From: Theristus sp. LFF4_11
Lineage: Eukaryota > Nematoda > Chromadorea > Monhysterida > Xyalidae
Assembly (NCBI GenBank): GCA_030248135.1
Contig: JASANC010000749.1
Span: forward strand, 1-64,000
Direction of reading: 5' to 3'
Length of the DNA stretch: 64,000 bases
Both the position numbers and the translations under genes were made by a program. Below are positions 34,001 to 46,500 of the stretch, in pieces. Position 1 is the first letter of the stretch. Each line of letters starts with the position of its first letter. The notes beneath the pieces are model-generated. The model was not told the DNA's origin. It worked only from the letters and a program-made list of their open reading frames with translations, and did no database searches.

Positions 34001-37000
34001 ATCATTTTCACTGCAACCAGCCACTGAATTCGCTGGGTATGTGTTTCAAACAGGTCTCCAATAATCCCCCATGGGGATTATTTGTGGGGGGGGGATTATT
34101 TGGAAACTGGTCGGGGGTGGGGGTTTATTGGTGGGGGGGGATTAATGGTGGGGGGGGGTTAATGGGGGTAATACGGTATGCATGTAACAACAATTTCTGA
34201 TTTGAATGAATCCATACATACCGTAAGTCTGTTGCTCGGATGTCAAGGTAGATTACACGTGAGTAAAAACTATTTTAGCGTCCAAAAGATACTTTGATAT
34301 TTTTCTCTCGATATTTCCAGCTCACGAATTTTTAAGTCTGGATTTGCGGTAGTTTCTAAATACACACCGCCACTACCACTATAGAAATTGCGGAAATTAC
34401 TACAGTGGTGAAACCATGTGGGAAATACAATGCACACTGACGACATGGTCAAATTGTGAAAGTTACGAGCTTTACAAGCAGCGTTGAGATGTTTCAATGT
34501 TTTGTTACATGCTGCGTCTGCGTGCGACACCGAGTAGCCACCCACTCCAGCTCCAGAGTCAGCCAGCGCATTGCAGTTCATTCATTAGCACAACAAATCC
34601 ACTGATTACGCAACGTGAGTCGCTTGTTTAGATGTTTTGCTACTTCAGCTTCTCAGATTGTTTGCTGCAAACATAAATTGACTGTGGACTGACAACGCCG
34701 CGGCGCCTCCTGCCACCAACTTATATTTTCCATTTCAAAATTTTTGAAAGCTCATACCCCAAAAACCGACATACAATATTTTGAATGGGGCCAGTAATTC
34801 GCAACTTACATTGTAAACAAAAAAAAACACTTGCTTCCATTGTACAAACCAAAAACCGCATCTAATTTGGCATCTGACGTTTTTCATTTTTAAAAAAACT
34901 TCTGTAATTTTGAGCTGACCAAAAAGCACAAGACGAACGCGCAGACTCGGTTTTTGTGCAGATTCCGATTATGGTTTATAAGTTGTTCTGTTGGTGGTTT
35001 GCCAAATCGAGCAGCGACCGGTGTAATCATCTGGATTGGTCAGTAATTTTAAAGCCGGTCTCTCTGTGCGCCTGTCCCGCCCACCCGCATGTTGTCGTGT
35101 TATTAGTTTGCGATCCCAGATCTGATGGTCATAAAAACTGAAAGTCGGCAGTCGTGCAAAGAGTGGCGCGGTGCGCCGAACATGGTCGTCATTTCGTGTG
35201 CTTCCATCTGAGTCGTCTCAACAGCGTTCACAAGTGATGAGCCATGCGCACATTTGCACAAATCCTAATAATTGAATTGCCTGCTTCGAGTTGGCGGGAA
35301 GCAATAACAAAAAGAAATGTGCAGTGCTGACCACAGAGTGCACCAAATAGGCATTGTGGTTCAGTCGAGTTTTGAAGGCGACAAAATGCACGGAACGCAT
35401 TTGATGAATGATTGATGGACTCTCCCTGGTGACCCCTGGGATGATTCTAAAATTTTGTTGAAGTTCAAATTTAAAATTCGCTGTCTCTGCCGTTCCGCTT
35501 CAATGCTTCTCAAGCGTTAGAGCTGGAAGGAAAGCCACTAGGGCAATTTGTATGAAGAACATTCTGTCGAAAAAAAATGACGTTCGCCGTTGTCTTCCGC
35601 ATGATGCATACCGTTCTTTCGCTAATTCGTTGCCTTTTTCTGAACACTGCTTGTGTTGTTCCAGCATGCATCAACGAGTCATGGAATGCGTGCGTGTGTT
35701 TCTGCGAACGCCCCAGCAGCATGTATGGCAGCGATTTGCAGTTGCACTAATTCGTGCGCTCACTGATCTGCGTTCCACTGCAAGTAGTGCACTCCAGGAA
35801 GCATTTATCTTCTGCTTTGTGTATGTGTGTGTGTGACAGTCTTTTGGCATAAGAAAACCCCGAAAAACAGAATAATAGCAGAGTGCTCGCTGGTGTACAC
35901 ACACACGAACAGGTCCGATGAGCGATAGCCATTTGAAATCTGCACCGACATGAGCGACGTGCTGGGCAGCACAAGTTGATTACTTCCGTTGATAATAGTA
36001 ATCACACACTAAATGCTGAACACACGCGCACACGGCGCTACTGAACCTTCTGTGTTGCATTCATGTGTGTGTTTTCACATCGAGATTTATTGCCGCTGGC
36101 CAGTCGCCACGCCACGTCGCTGATCGGGTGTCGTATGAGATGACGTCATAGAAAATCCAATGGGGCTGCTTGAAACGTTGCATTTGAAAACTTTTTTGAA
36201 AGGACGCACAGATACATACAATCGTAAAAGTAAAGAACGAAGAAGTGTTCATACGTTTTGCCACTTTCTCCGGCAAGATTTTCTGTTTATTCACTTGCGT
36301 TGTTTTCTTCATCAGCCTTGACAAGTTCACCAAAAAATGCTGCGCACTCAATTGTAACCTTGCACATGAATGTTTATTGAGCCCACCAAACGCATCCATC
36401 GCATGCGCCGTCGTTACTTCTGGTGCTAATGTGCTTGTTTTGGTTCGCTGACATTGAATCGGTTGGTATTTACTTTTTCCCGGGCCCCATTACTGACGTT
36501 ATTAAAAGTATGTGCAATTTATTGCAAGTTCCGGGCACCACCACGCTACAGGAACAATATGTACACTTATGATACACTTTGATGTGTTAGGTTGTTGCTT
36601 GTTCAGCTAATTAATTCGAATTTGCTAATATGAACCGCGTCATGAACCTGACTTCAGTTGACGCTTCGTGTCACGAAGTGGCTTGCAGTGCAAACGCGCA
36701 TTGCCAAACATGTTATTTTTTGTAGACCGGTTAAAATAATTGAAAACCGGAATATGTGAAAACCATGTGCAAACGACAGTACATCTCACCGACTATTGTG
36801 ATTCCAGTTTACACCTGATTTGTGTGTAGTGGTGCGTTTGTTTCTGTTGCTGTGACGCAGGTTTGATTTCGCATAGTCTTCTGCCCACACATGGGGCAAC
36901 GGATTATCCATGCATCCACCCAACCCGCATTCGCTTTGTTGTATTCGACTGAAAAAAGTTCCATGGTTCCAAAACTACGCAAGGTTGAGAGAGAGTGCGT

Positions 37001-37579
37001 ACATATGCGGAGTTGTGTACGATCAGCGTGCATGCACAGCACACATGTGTGTACATGCTTCTCATTTATGGTGCTTGCAGCAGCAAAAACGTCGTCAATA
37101 GAGAGCGGGACGATTAATCGCGCACAGTGATATGCATGCGAGCAATGATATGACACGCGCACGGATTACATCGGATACTTTTGGGGGGCACCATACGCTA
37201 ATTGAAAGCAATCATACAGGCACACGGGCATACACCTACACGTGCACGTTCATACTTGTGCGTTACATGCGTTTTTCTGCGCTGGCAACTGCTTCGTATC
37301 GAGTTGTTTTACAAACCATCATCATCCATGACTAAGCGAACATGCAAAACTTTAGTTGTATACTGCTATAATTGGGTGCAGTATCGCGCTAATGCACGTT
37401 TCATTGTTCAAGTGAATGAACGTTACAAATCATTATTGGCAACACACAAACATACACGATTGCAAAGTTTCTTTTGCAGCTTCATGCGTGCGCATCAAAC
37501 GGCTTTTCTGACACAGACACACGAATGTTTCTCTGCTGGTTATGACTGAACGATGTGTTGAGTTGAGTGTTCAGCACCA
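28082..37579. other. 9.5-kb gene-free stretch
   Basis: No exon series that I can support. Many frames exist by chance. The longest, 239 codons on the minus strand at 30,023-30,742, has no signal, domain or codon bias and ends in a low-complexity Tyr/His/Cys tail. Small (CA)n/(GT)n runs occur near 28,252 and 35,824. The G-rich element at 33,721-34,178 is the only defined repeat. Confidence 0.5.
33721..34178. mobile_element. 458-bp G-rich MITE with TACCGTATTAC ends
   Basis: Starts TACCGTATTACCCCC and ends GGGGGTAATACGGTA. CCCCCATGGGGG palindromes and long G tracts are repeated at both ends. The interior (AAAATGGCAAAAATACCTTG and beyond) is shared with the second copy at 49,121-49,570. No protein. 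Confidence 0.8.
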
Positions 37580-40500
37580 ATGCCACCCGTACAGTCGCGC
37601 AGCCACCGCGGTGCGTCCCTGCTGCTGTTGACGGTTGTCGTCGGCACCAGCGTACAGCTGCTTTCGCGGGGCCTCTCGGTGGCGCAGGAGGCCAACGACA
37701 AGGTGCGTCTCTACCAAGATCTCATGAAGAACTACACGCGCAGCACACGGCCCAACATCAACCACACAACCGTACGACTCGACCCGGCCATCTACAGCAT
37801 CATCGATGTCGTAAGTGGACACTTTCGCTACGCATGTTTACACTCTTCAAGGCACTTCCGCTATGCATACATGCACATGATGTACGTTGTGAGTTACTCA
37901 TATCAAGAAAAAAACTTATCAAACTATTGGGTATGACCACAGTAGCTGCAGACGAACTATAACTGCCATCACTCAACAATTTGTTGAGTTGAAAGTCGCA
38001 TGCAAAAACCCTCTCTCAACATTTTGCAGGATGAGGCGCGTGAATCACTGGTGCTTTCACAATGGTTTGAAATGGTGAGCACCATTGCAGTTGACAATCG
38101 TTCTTTTGCGGTTTCTCTTGAAGGGATGCTGCTTTTTTTAACTTGTTTTGCACCATATTATTTTACATTTTAGTCTTGGTACGACAGTCTGCTCACATGG
38201 GAGCCAGAAAAATACAATAATATTACAAAAATGCGCATACTGCAGTCCGAAGTGTTCATACCAGACGTCACGATTTATGAATTGTAAGTCCAGAGGCGTC
38301 TTGAAATTGCGTCAAAGAAGATTTTTCAAATTCATCTTTTTGAATTCTCGTGCACTTCTTGTGTCCATTGTGTGAGTTTTGTAGAAACGTCGCCGATTTC
38401 CATTCAGAATCAGCCACCAACGGATGGGCAACCTGGACGATTCGTTCATCACGATCTCCTCCGACGGGCGCGTGTTCATGACCCGCTCCGAGCTCGTCAC
38501 CGTGCACTGTTCGTTCGACGTGTCCGACTTTCCGTACGACAAGCAAAAGTCGAAACTGACCTACGTCGCGTGGTCACATCCGACGGACGAAATTCAGCTG
38601 TACCCGGGCACGCACCCGGTCGCACGCAGCGACTACTTCCAGGAGAGCACCGGTGCGTTCGTGTGCTCACGCACTCACTATACCGTACTCCATGAGCACA
38701 CATGTGCGTTCGTGCGCTCACGCACTCACTATACCGTACTCCATGAGCACACAAGTGCGTTCGTGTGCTCACACACTCACTATACCGTACTCCATGAGCA
38801 CACAAGTGCGTTCGTGCGCTCACGCACTCACTATACCGTACTCCATGAGCACACATGTGCGTTCGTGTGCTCACGCACTCACTATACCGTACTCCATGAG
38901 CACACAAGTGCGTTCGTGTGCTCACGCACTCACTATACCGTACTCCATGAGCACACATGTGCGTTCGTGCGCTCACGCACTCACTATACCGTACTCCATG
39001 AGCACACATGTGCGTTCATGTGCTCACGCACTCACTATACCGTACTCCATGAGCACACAAGTGCGTTCGTGTGCTCACGCACTCACTATACCGTACTCCA
39101 TGAGCACACATGTGCGTTCGTGTGCTCACGCACTCACTATACCGTACTCCATGAGCACACATGTGCGTTCGTGTGCTCACGCACTCACTATACCGTACTC
39201 CATGAGCACACATGTGCGTTCGTGTGCTCACGCACGCACTATACCGTACTCCATGAGCACACATGTGCGTTCGTGTGCTGACGCACTCACTATACCGTAC
39301 TCCATGAACACACATGTGCGTTCGTGTGCTCACGCACTGACCATACCGTACTCCATGAGCACACAAGTGCGTTCGTGTGCTCACGCACTCACTATACCGT
39401 ACTCCATGAGTACACATGTGCGTTCGTGTGCTCACGCACTCACTATACCGTACTCCATGAGCACACATGTGCGTTCGTGTGCTCACGCACTCACTATACC
39501 GTACTCTATGAGCACACATGTGCGTTCTTGCAGAGTGGCGTCTGATATCGTACGAGGTTGAACTGAAGAAGTTTGTGTTCTACGGCGAAGGCGTCGGCTA
39601 CTGGGACGAGGTGTCGTACTTCCTGCAGGTTGAGCGCAAGCCGTTCTATTACATAATCACGCTGACTGTGCCGAGTTTCATGCTGATCAACCTGGCGCTA
39701 CTCGGCGTCTTCTCGCCGTCGTCATCGAATCACGATCGAACTGAGAAAGTCTCCATTGGACTCACTGCTCTTCTCACCATGGCCGTCATCCTCATGATGG
39801 TCTCGGATTTGATGCCGAAAAACTCGACCTCTTTTCCGAATCTCGGTGTGTCCATTCAACGACCTTGTTTATATCCATTGAGTGTTGTGAACAGTAGTCT
39901 ACTGTTATACAGGGTGGGCCAAAAAAAGGTTCCATTTTCAAACTGCTGTCACTGGCTGGTGTTTCAATATTATGAACTGAAATTTTCAGCATTGATAAAA
40001 CATGTGATGCCATTTTTCTGACAAAATTTTTATCCAGTTTGGTTAAGTAGATTCAGTTTTACAGCACAATGTTTAAAAATTCCCAAATTTTCAAAAAAAC
40101 GGATTTTTAACCAAGAATTTCACAACGAGTCATTGCTCATAGACATCCAATCATCATCAAGGTTTGTCGTCCGGCAGCGGCTGGATTGAATTTTACGCGA
40201 AACTGGCGAGTCACTGCAGAAAAACTTTCAGATTGCTCCCACCAGATAGCACACCAGACCCGTTGTTCTGCTGTCCACTTAACCATGACGAAACTGCAGA
40301 AAACTGAAACTGAAACACTGTTTTTATTGAAACCGCAGAAAAACTTTTCAAAAGAAACAAATTGACAGACAGAGCAACACAGAAAACAAAAAGTCAACTG
40401 AACAATTCTTTCAGTCGCAGTCGCATGGCTGCTGACTCGAGTCCGTTGTGAAACATCAGAATTTCGCTCGAGGTGCTCAAATGCAATTCAAGTGTGAGAC

Positions 40501-43500
40501 CTTTCCACTCTGAGCGCATGATTTGAACTATCACGGGTATCAATAAAGACCCATTTGTCACCTTCGCAACAGTTTCAAAATTGAATCACGCATCTTGATA
40601 CTATTTTTTCTTGCACTCATTTCAGTCAATTTGTTGATTTTTCGAGCTTTTTAGAAAATTTGCCACAGTGAGCGCTAGGAATTATATATCGGAAAAAAAT
40701 TTTTTGTCAGTAAAATGGCATCACATGTTTTATCAGTGCTGAAAATTTCAGCTCATAATATTGAAACACCAGCCAGTGACAGCAGTTTGAAAATGGAACC
40801 TTTTTTTGGCCCACCCTGTATTTCGCGTGCGACGGTGTGGTGGAACGGGCTCGTGTACTATTCCGGCCCGCGAAATTCCGGCCCGTAGAATTCCGGCCCG
40901 CTCATTCCGGCCCGAAGAATTTTCGCCAGCAAGAACAATATTAAACCACACGAAGTGATTTTTGGTAAAATTCTCAAGTGATTTTTTTATTTTTGTTTAG
41001 AACTTGCTTGCAGTGACTTGTTGTAGGTTCCTAATCCTAAGCCAAGCCTTTTTGATAAGGTAAAAGGGTCACAAATCCTGTTCATGATAAAAAAATTTAA
41101 AAATTTATTTGTAGTTTCTTTTTTTCCAAAAGGTTTCACTTTCCAAAAAAGCAAACAGAACGAACATCATTGAAAATACACTGTAACATGTGAACATCGA
41201 TATTTTTATTTTATTATTTCATTACCAAAATCACTTCGCGTGGTTTAATATTGTTCGTGCTGGCGAAAATTCTCCGGGCCGGAATTCTCCGGGCCGGAAT
41301 TCTTCGGGCCGGAATTCTTCGGGCCGGAATGAGCGGGCCGGAATTCTTCAGGCCGGAATTAGCGGGCCGGAATTGTACCCCCCCGGTGGAGGTGGAACGT
41401 GGTGCACTTGGACCAAGCTGTGCGTTTACCGCCATGTGGTGCGCTTGTTTCACGTTCTACCACAACACCATTGCTCGGGTATGGTGTAAACAATATTGTA
41501 AAGCGGTGATAATTGTAACCAATCTGGAATGGCTGAAATGGAATGTGAAAAGAAAGTTCTTTGACACGGACGGAGGCTTTTTGACAACGACAGGCAAGTA
41601 CATAATGTGGGAGATGGCAATAATGGCGTGCAGCACGGTGGTGGCGGTTGGCAACATGTACCTGAACGGGCTGTCCGCGTTCAACATTCCGGTGCCGCAT
41701 CTGCTCAGTCGTATCTTCCTTGGCAAGCACTCGTACGCGATTGGCGAAGCGCACGGCCACGGCTACATGGCTGGGTCGATGAACGACGTGCATTCGCACT
41801 CACTGAGGGTGAGCACACTGAAAAGTCTACGTTTCTTGGTGCTTATTATTGTCGTTTAACCCTCGTTTGTTTTACTTCAGACATTTTGTTTAGACAGGCT
41901 TACCAAACTTTTTGCAAGTTTTTTGGTGATCCCGCGTGTCAGATGTTTTTCTGCTGTTTTTGTTTGCTTCAAATCCATGGGATGTTTAGATAATTTAATT
42001 TTCGTCCTTTATCCTGTGTATTCCGTTTTCTGTTCTCTTGAAGAGCAGAATATTACAGCTAGTATCTGATTGTCGCTCTGAATTCCAGAAGCACAAGAAG
42101 AGCACACCAGCAATCAACGGGCTGATCAGCAGGCTGCGACCGTCCAGTGTATTGCTTCAGGTGAGTCTGTCATCATCGCTCTAAGGTGTCCGGTGCCCTG
42201 TCCACCTGAGTGTCCCGAGCGGTGTCCGGGTCGTTGAAATGAGTGTGTCCCAGTACGGGCCCCAAAGTACTTGTAAACAAATCCTAAAATGTCGATTGTA
42301 GTTTTGCCACTTTTATTTCCGGGTCACCACGCGGGACACGACACTAACCGTGACATCCCGACGGACAGGACACCGGACACGTGTTCGGACACTTTTTTAG
42401 CGTGAGCAGCAGCAAATAACCGTTGACGTTGACACCTTTGACAATTACTCATTTAGTAAATCGTGAGGATTTACTGCAAGATTTTTTTCTTACCACATGT
42501 ACGATACCATCATGTAACAATTCAACCCGATTTGCATGCATCGTATTACATGGAAAAAATGTAATCATTCAGCACCATTGCTCGCAACGTTGTTTACCAA
42601 GTTTCTTCGCTTGCTTGTCTGTCCTCCTAAATGTTTATGGATTGCGAATTGCAAAACACTGACGCATAGTCTTACAGGAGCACGTGCTACTGAACAACAG
42701 CAGTCCAAGAACAAGAACGACAAACTCGATACAGTCGGTCAATTCACCGCCGAAAGGCACAACGCAGACGAAACTGGTGACTGCGCTGACCCAGGTAAAC
42801 TGTGGGCCGGTTACATGTTGCTGGTTTCTTTGTCACATCAGTTGACTGATTTCAACAATGTCCGTAAAGTTTGATGCCATAACTTGCAACACTGTTCGGG
42901 TCTCGATTGTTGAAGCCCGTTTATACTTGACGTATGCGTATACGTCATGTCCCGTCACGTCACGTCACTTTTGGTCTGCACTGCATACGTCAGGTATCTG
43001 TAGATGTTTTCTTTGTGTGGCTCATGCTCTCTCTGCTGATTAGTTTTATTTCCATCATGCGCGCTGGTTGGTCGAATGTTAAGATAGGCTTTTTCACAAT
43101 ACCGACCCTCCTTAGGCACAATTTCAAAAAAGTTGTCAAATTCAGTCAAATTTAAAACCAATCAAACCGCCTTGATGCCCTGAGTTTGAAAATCATATTT
43201 GTTTTTTAATTTAACTCGTTTTATGCTTCAAAATTAAGAAAAAACTGTTTTTTTACCCCCTTGTAGTAAAACTGTTCAAACTTGCTTCTGCTTAAAGCTA
43301 TTAACCAAAATCAAACACCAACCGATTTGCCTTGTGTTCGCACACATTTTTGGTGTATATACTATGAGTTGAAAATGTTTTTTCATGCTCTGTATTCATA
43401 AAAAACCGCAGAGGTTGGAGTTTTTTTACGTTTTTCGGTACTTTAGAAACGTTTGTGGGGTATAGTTGCTAAGTAATTCTGAAAGATCTGCAAAAAATGT

Positions 43501-46500
43501 ATATCCGTGTAAAATTTCAGCTTCATAAAGCGTCGCCGGTAGTCACACGATACAAAACAAAATGGCTTGCCGCATGCGTTTTTGGTCAATATGCCGCATG
43601 CATACTGTACATGCGCGCGCACACACAGTCACAGTGCACGCACGCAGTGTGTGCGCTGCTGCTCATCCCATTCACCCTGCTGTTATGCAATACACCTAAA
43701 ATATTATCCATGACACTTTAGCCGTACCAAAAAAGCAGGCTACTGAAAATTGCTCAGCGGCACATGTTGCTCAACATTTTGTCGCTCGTTGTTGTGTTGT
43801 TGTCCACGTGCAGGCGGCAAGTTTTTGTTACCAAACAACCAACCAGGCAATTTTTTTGTTGTATTCTCTCTTGTTGTATTCAACAAAACTCTCCTTCGCT
43901 ATTGTATTCTGCTTCATTTACTTTTGTATGTTTTGTACTGATTTTGTATATTTGTAATGATCGTCACAATAATGTATCTGATATTATCTTTTTTCCAAAG
44001 GAGACGGTGAAATGTTGAAAACCATGAATCCCGCCTCTTGTACACAGCATACTACGTAGTAAAACCATTCTTGTGATCCATTCTTGAAACATTCACTGTA
44101 TCTCTGCATGGGTAACCGGACATTTCCCGCGCGGACATTTCCCAAACGGACATTTCCCGCGCGGACATTTCCCGCGCGGACATTTCCTGCGCGGACATTT
44201 CCCAAACGGACATTTCCCGCGCGGACATTTCCCGCGCGGACATTTCCCGCGCGGACATTTCCCGTGCGGACATTTCCCACGAGAACATTTCCCGCGCGGA
44301 CATTTCCCGCGCGGACATTTCCCGCACCGGACTTTTCCCGCGCTTCCCGCACCGGACATTTCCCGCGCGGACATTTCCCGCTCGGACATTTCCCTCGCGG
44401 ACATTTCCCGCGGGCGGACAATTCCCGCGCGGACATTTCCCGCACCGCACTATTATCTAAAAATGCGTGAGACGCATATAAAAGGAGGAATATGGCCTTG
44501 TGTAAGCAGTGAAAGACTTGGCTCGACAACGCTTTTCAAGTCTCTGATGTGGTACACACGGATACAAGTACATAAGAGCCATATTTTTGCGCCGTTTATT
44601 TATGATTTCGGTTGCACATGGCAACCCTCGTACTTTGTATTGTAGACAAATGAAACTTTCACATTTGCGGATTTCGGGCATTTAGCGACCACTAAAACTA
44701 CTAAAATAACAATCAGACTTTAGCTCGCTGACACTGGTTTGTTCAGGACAAATTGTATCGCAGAAGCATTGCGGAACGCAAGGTCTCCTGTGGCAAAGGC
44801 AATGACTCACGGGACAGACGGTTTATCCTGCCACACTAGTTGAAGGTGACACCGGTAAAAAAGGTGAAAATCAACGTAAGACAACTCCTTTTTGTCACTG
44901 GTGCTGGTGTGTACACAGCGGTGCGTACGTTAACAACAACGAAAAAGCTACATGCAACAATGTTTTGCAATCTCTAATTTTTCTGTTTTTGCACAGAATT
45001 TACAGAATTTCGCACATGGCGTGATTTTAGATTAAATCGAAGAGAACAATTAAAAAATAACTTCAAAGTTTTACGCTTTTCAGCAAAACGAAAACGAAAA
45101 CGAAAACTTTCGGATTCGCTGCCCTCCGGGGATATAGCGACCGCAGGCCACCGAAACCGAAATCGGGCTAAGATCACTGGTGCCCCCAGGACAGAGCGGG
45201 GCTTAGAGGCTGCCCCTCACATGCCGAGGGTATTGGTTCCACGGGATGGTGAGCCGTCCATTCCCCAATCCCACCGGAGTTTGGTACCTTCGGGTTTCCG
45301 GAATCGGTGGGGGGCGTGCTTCAAAAAAACAAACAAACGCGGCGCAAAAATATGACCCTTATGTACTTGTATCCGTGTGTACCACATCAGAGACTTGAAA
45401 AGCGTTGTCGAGCCAAGTCTTTCACTGCTTACACAAGGCCATATTCCTCCTTTTATATGCGTCTCACGCATTTTTAGATAATATTCTGACTTTTACATAA
45501 GCCCCGAAGGTCGGACCAAAATCACAATTCGTTGGTCACACATTCTTCTAAACCCCGGACAACTCAGGTTTTTTATTTTTCGTTTTTAGGCCGATTTCTC
45601 CTATGCCATTTCTACGGCCGATTCCCCAAAATCGTCACGATTCAGTACCTAGAATCGCTCACAAAAGAAAAACTGACCCAAAAGCCGTGATCGGCGTAAT
45701 GAATTACCATGGAAAACACCGTTTTCTTGTTTTTCATTTCTGGACCGGTTTCGCTAAATTCCACGGCCGATTCACCATAAATCGTCACGATTCAGTATCT
45801 AAAGTTGCTCACGTAAGAAAACTAACCCAAAATTCGTGATCAGCGGATTGAATTACCCTGGAAAAACCGTTTTCTCGTTTTTCATTTCTGGACCGATTTC
45901 GCCAATTTCCACGGCCGATTCGCCCGAAATCGTCACGATTCAGTATCTAGAGTTGCTCACGTAAGAAAACTAACCCAAAATTCGTGATCAGCGGATTGAA
46001 TTACCCTGGAAAACACCCTTTTCTTGTTTTTCGTTTCTGGACCGATTTCGCCAACTTCCACGCCCGATTCGCCCGAAATCGTCACGATTCAGCGTCTAGA
46101 GTTGCTCACGTAAGAAAACTAACCCAAATTTTGTTATAAGCGCATTGAAATACCCTGGAAAACACCCTTTTCTTGTTTTTCGTTTCTGGACCGATTTCGC
46201 CAACTTCCACGGCCGATTCGCCCGAAATCGTCACGATTCAGCATCTAGAGTTGCTCACGTAAGAAAACTAACCCAAAATCCGTGATCAGCGCATTGAATT
46301 ACCCTGGAAAACACGCTTTTCTTGTTTTTCGTTTCTGGACCGATTTCGCCAACTTCCACGCCCGATTCGCCCGAAATCGTCACGATTCAGCGTCTAGAGT
46401 TGCTCACGTAAGAAAACTAACCCAAAATCCGTGATCAGCGCATTGAATTACCCTGGAAAACACGCTTTTCTTGTTTTTCGTTTCTGGACCGATTTCGCCA

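Noticed and set aside
38424..39561. Long open frames of ~285-300 codons with 17-residue repeats on the plus strand, and ~170 codons on the minus strand
   Set aside because: They run through the 51-bp minisatellite, which lies between a good donor and acceptor of the channel gene; a repeat length divisible by three explains the absence of stops.
40137..40397. Functional mariner transposase
   Set aside because: Only the N-terminal helix-turn-helix part is readable; no catalytic region fits between the inverted repeats.
43984..44529. 181-, 132- and 128-codon frames with SAREM or FPART repeats
   Set aside because: Read from the 15-bp GGACATTTCCCGCGC array; all frames are open because the unit is 15 bp and lacks stops.
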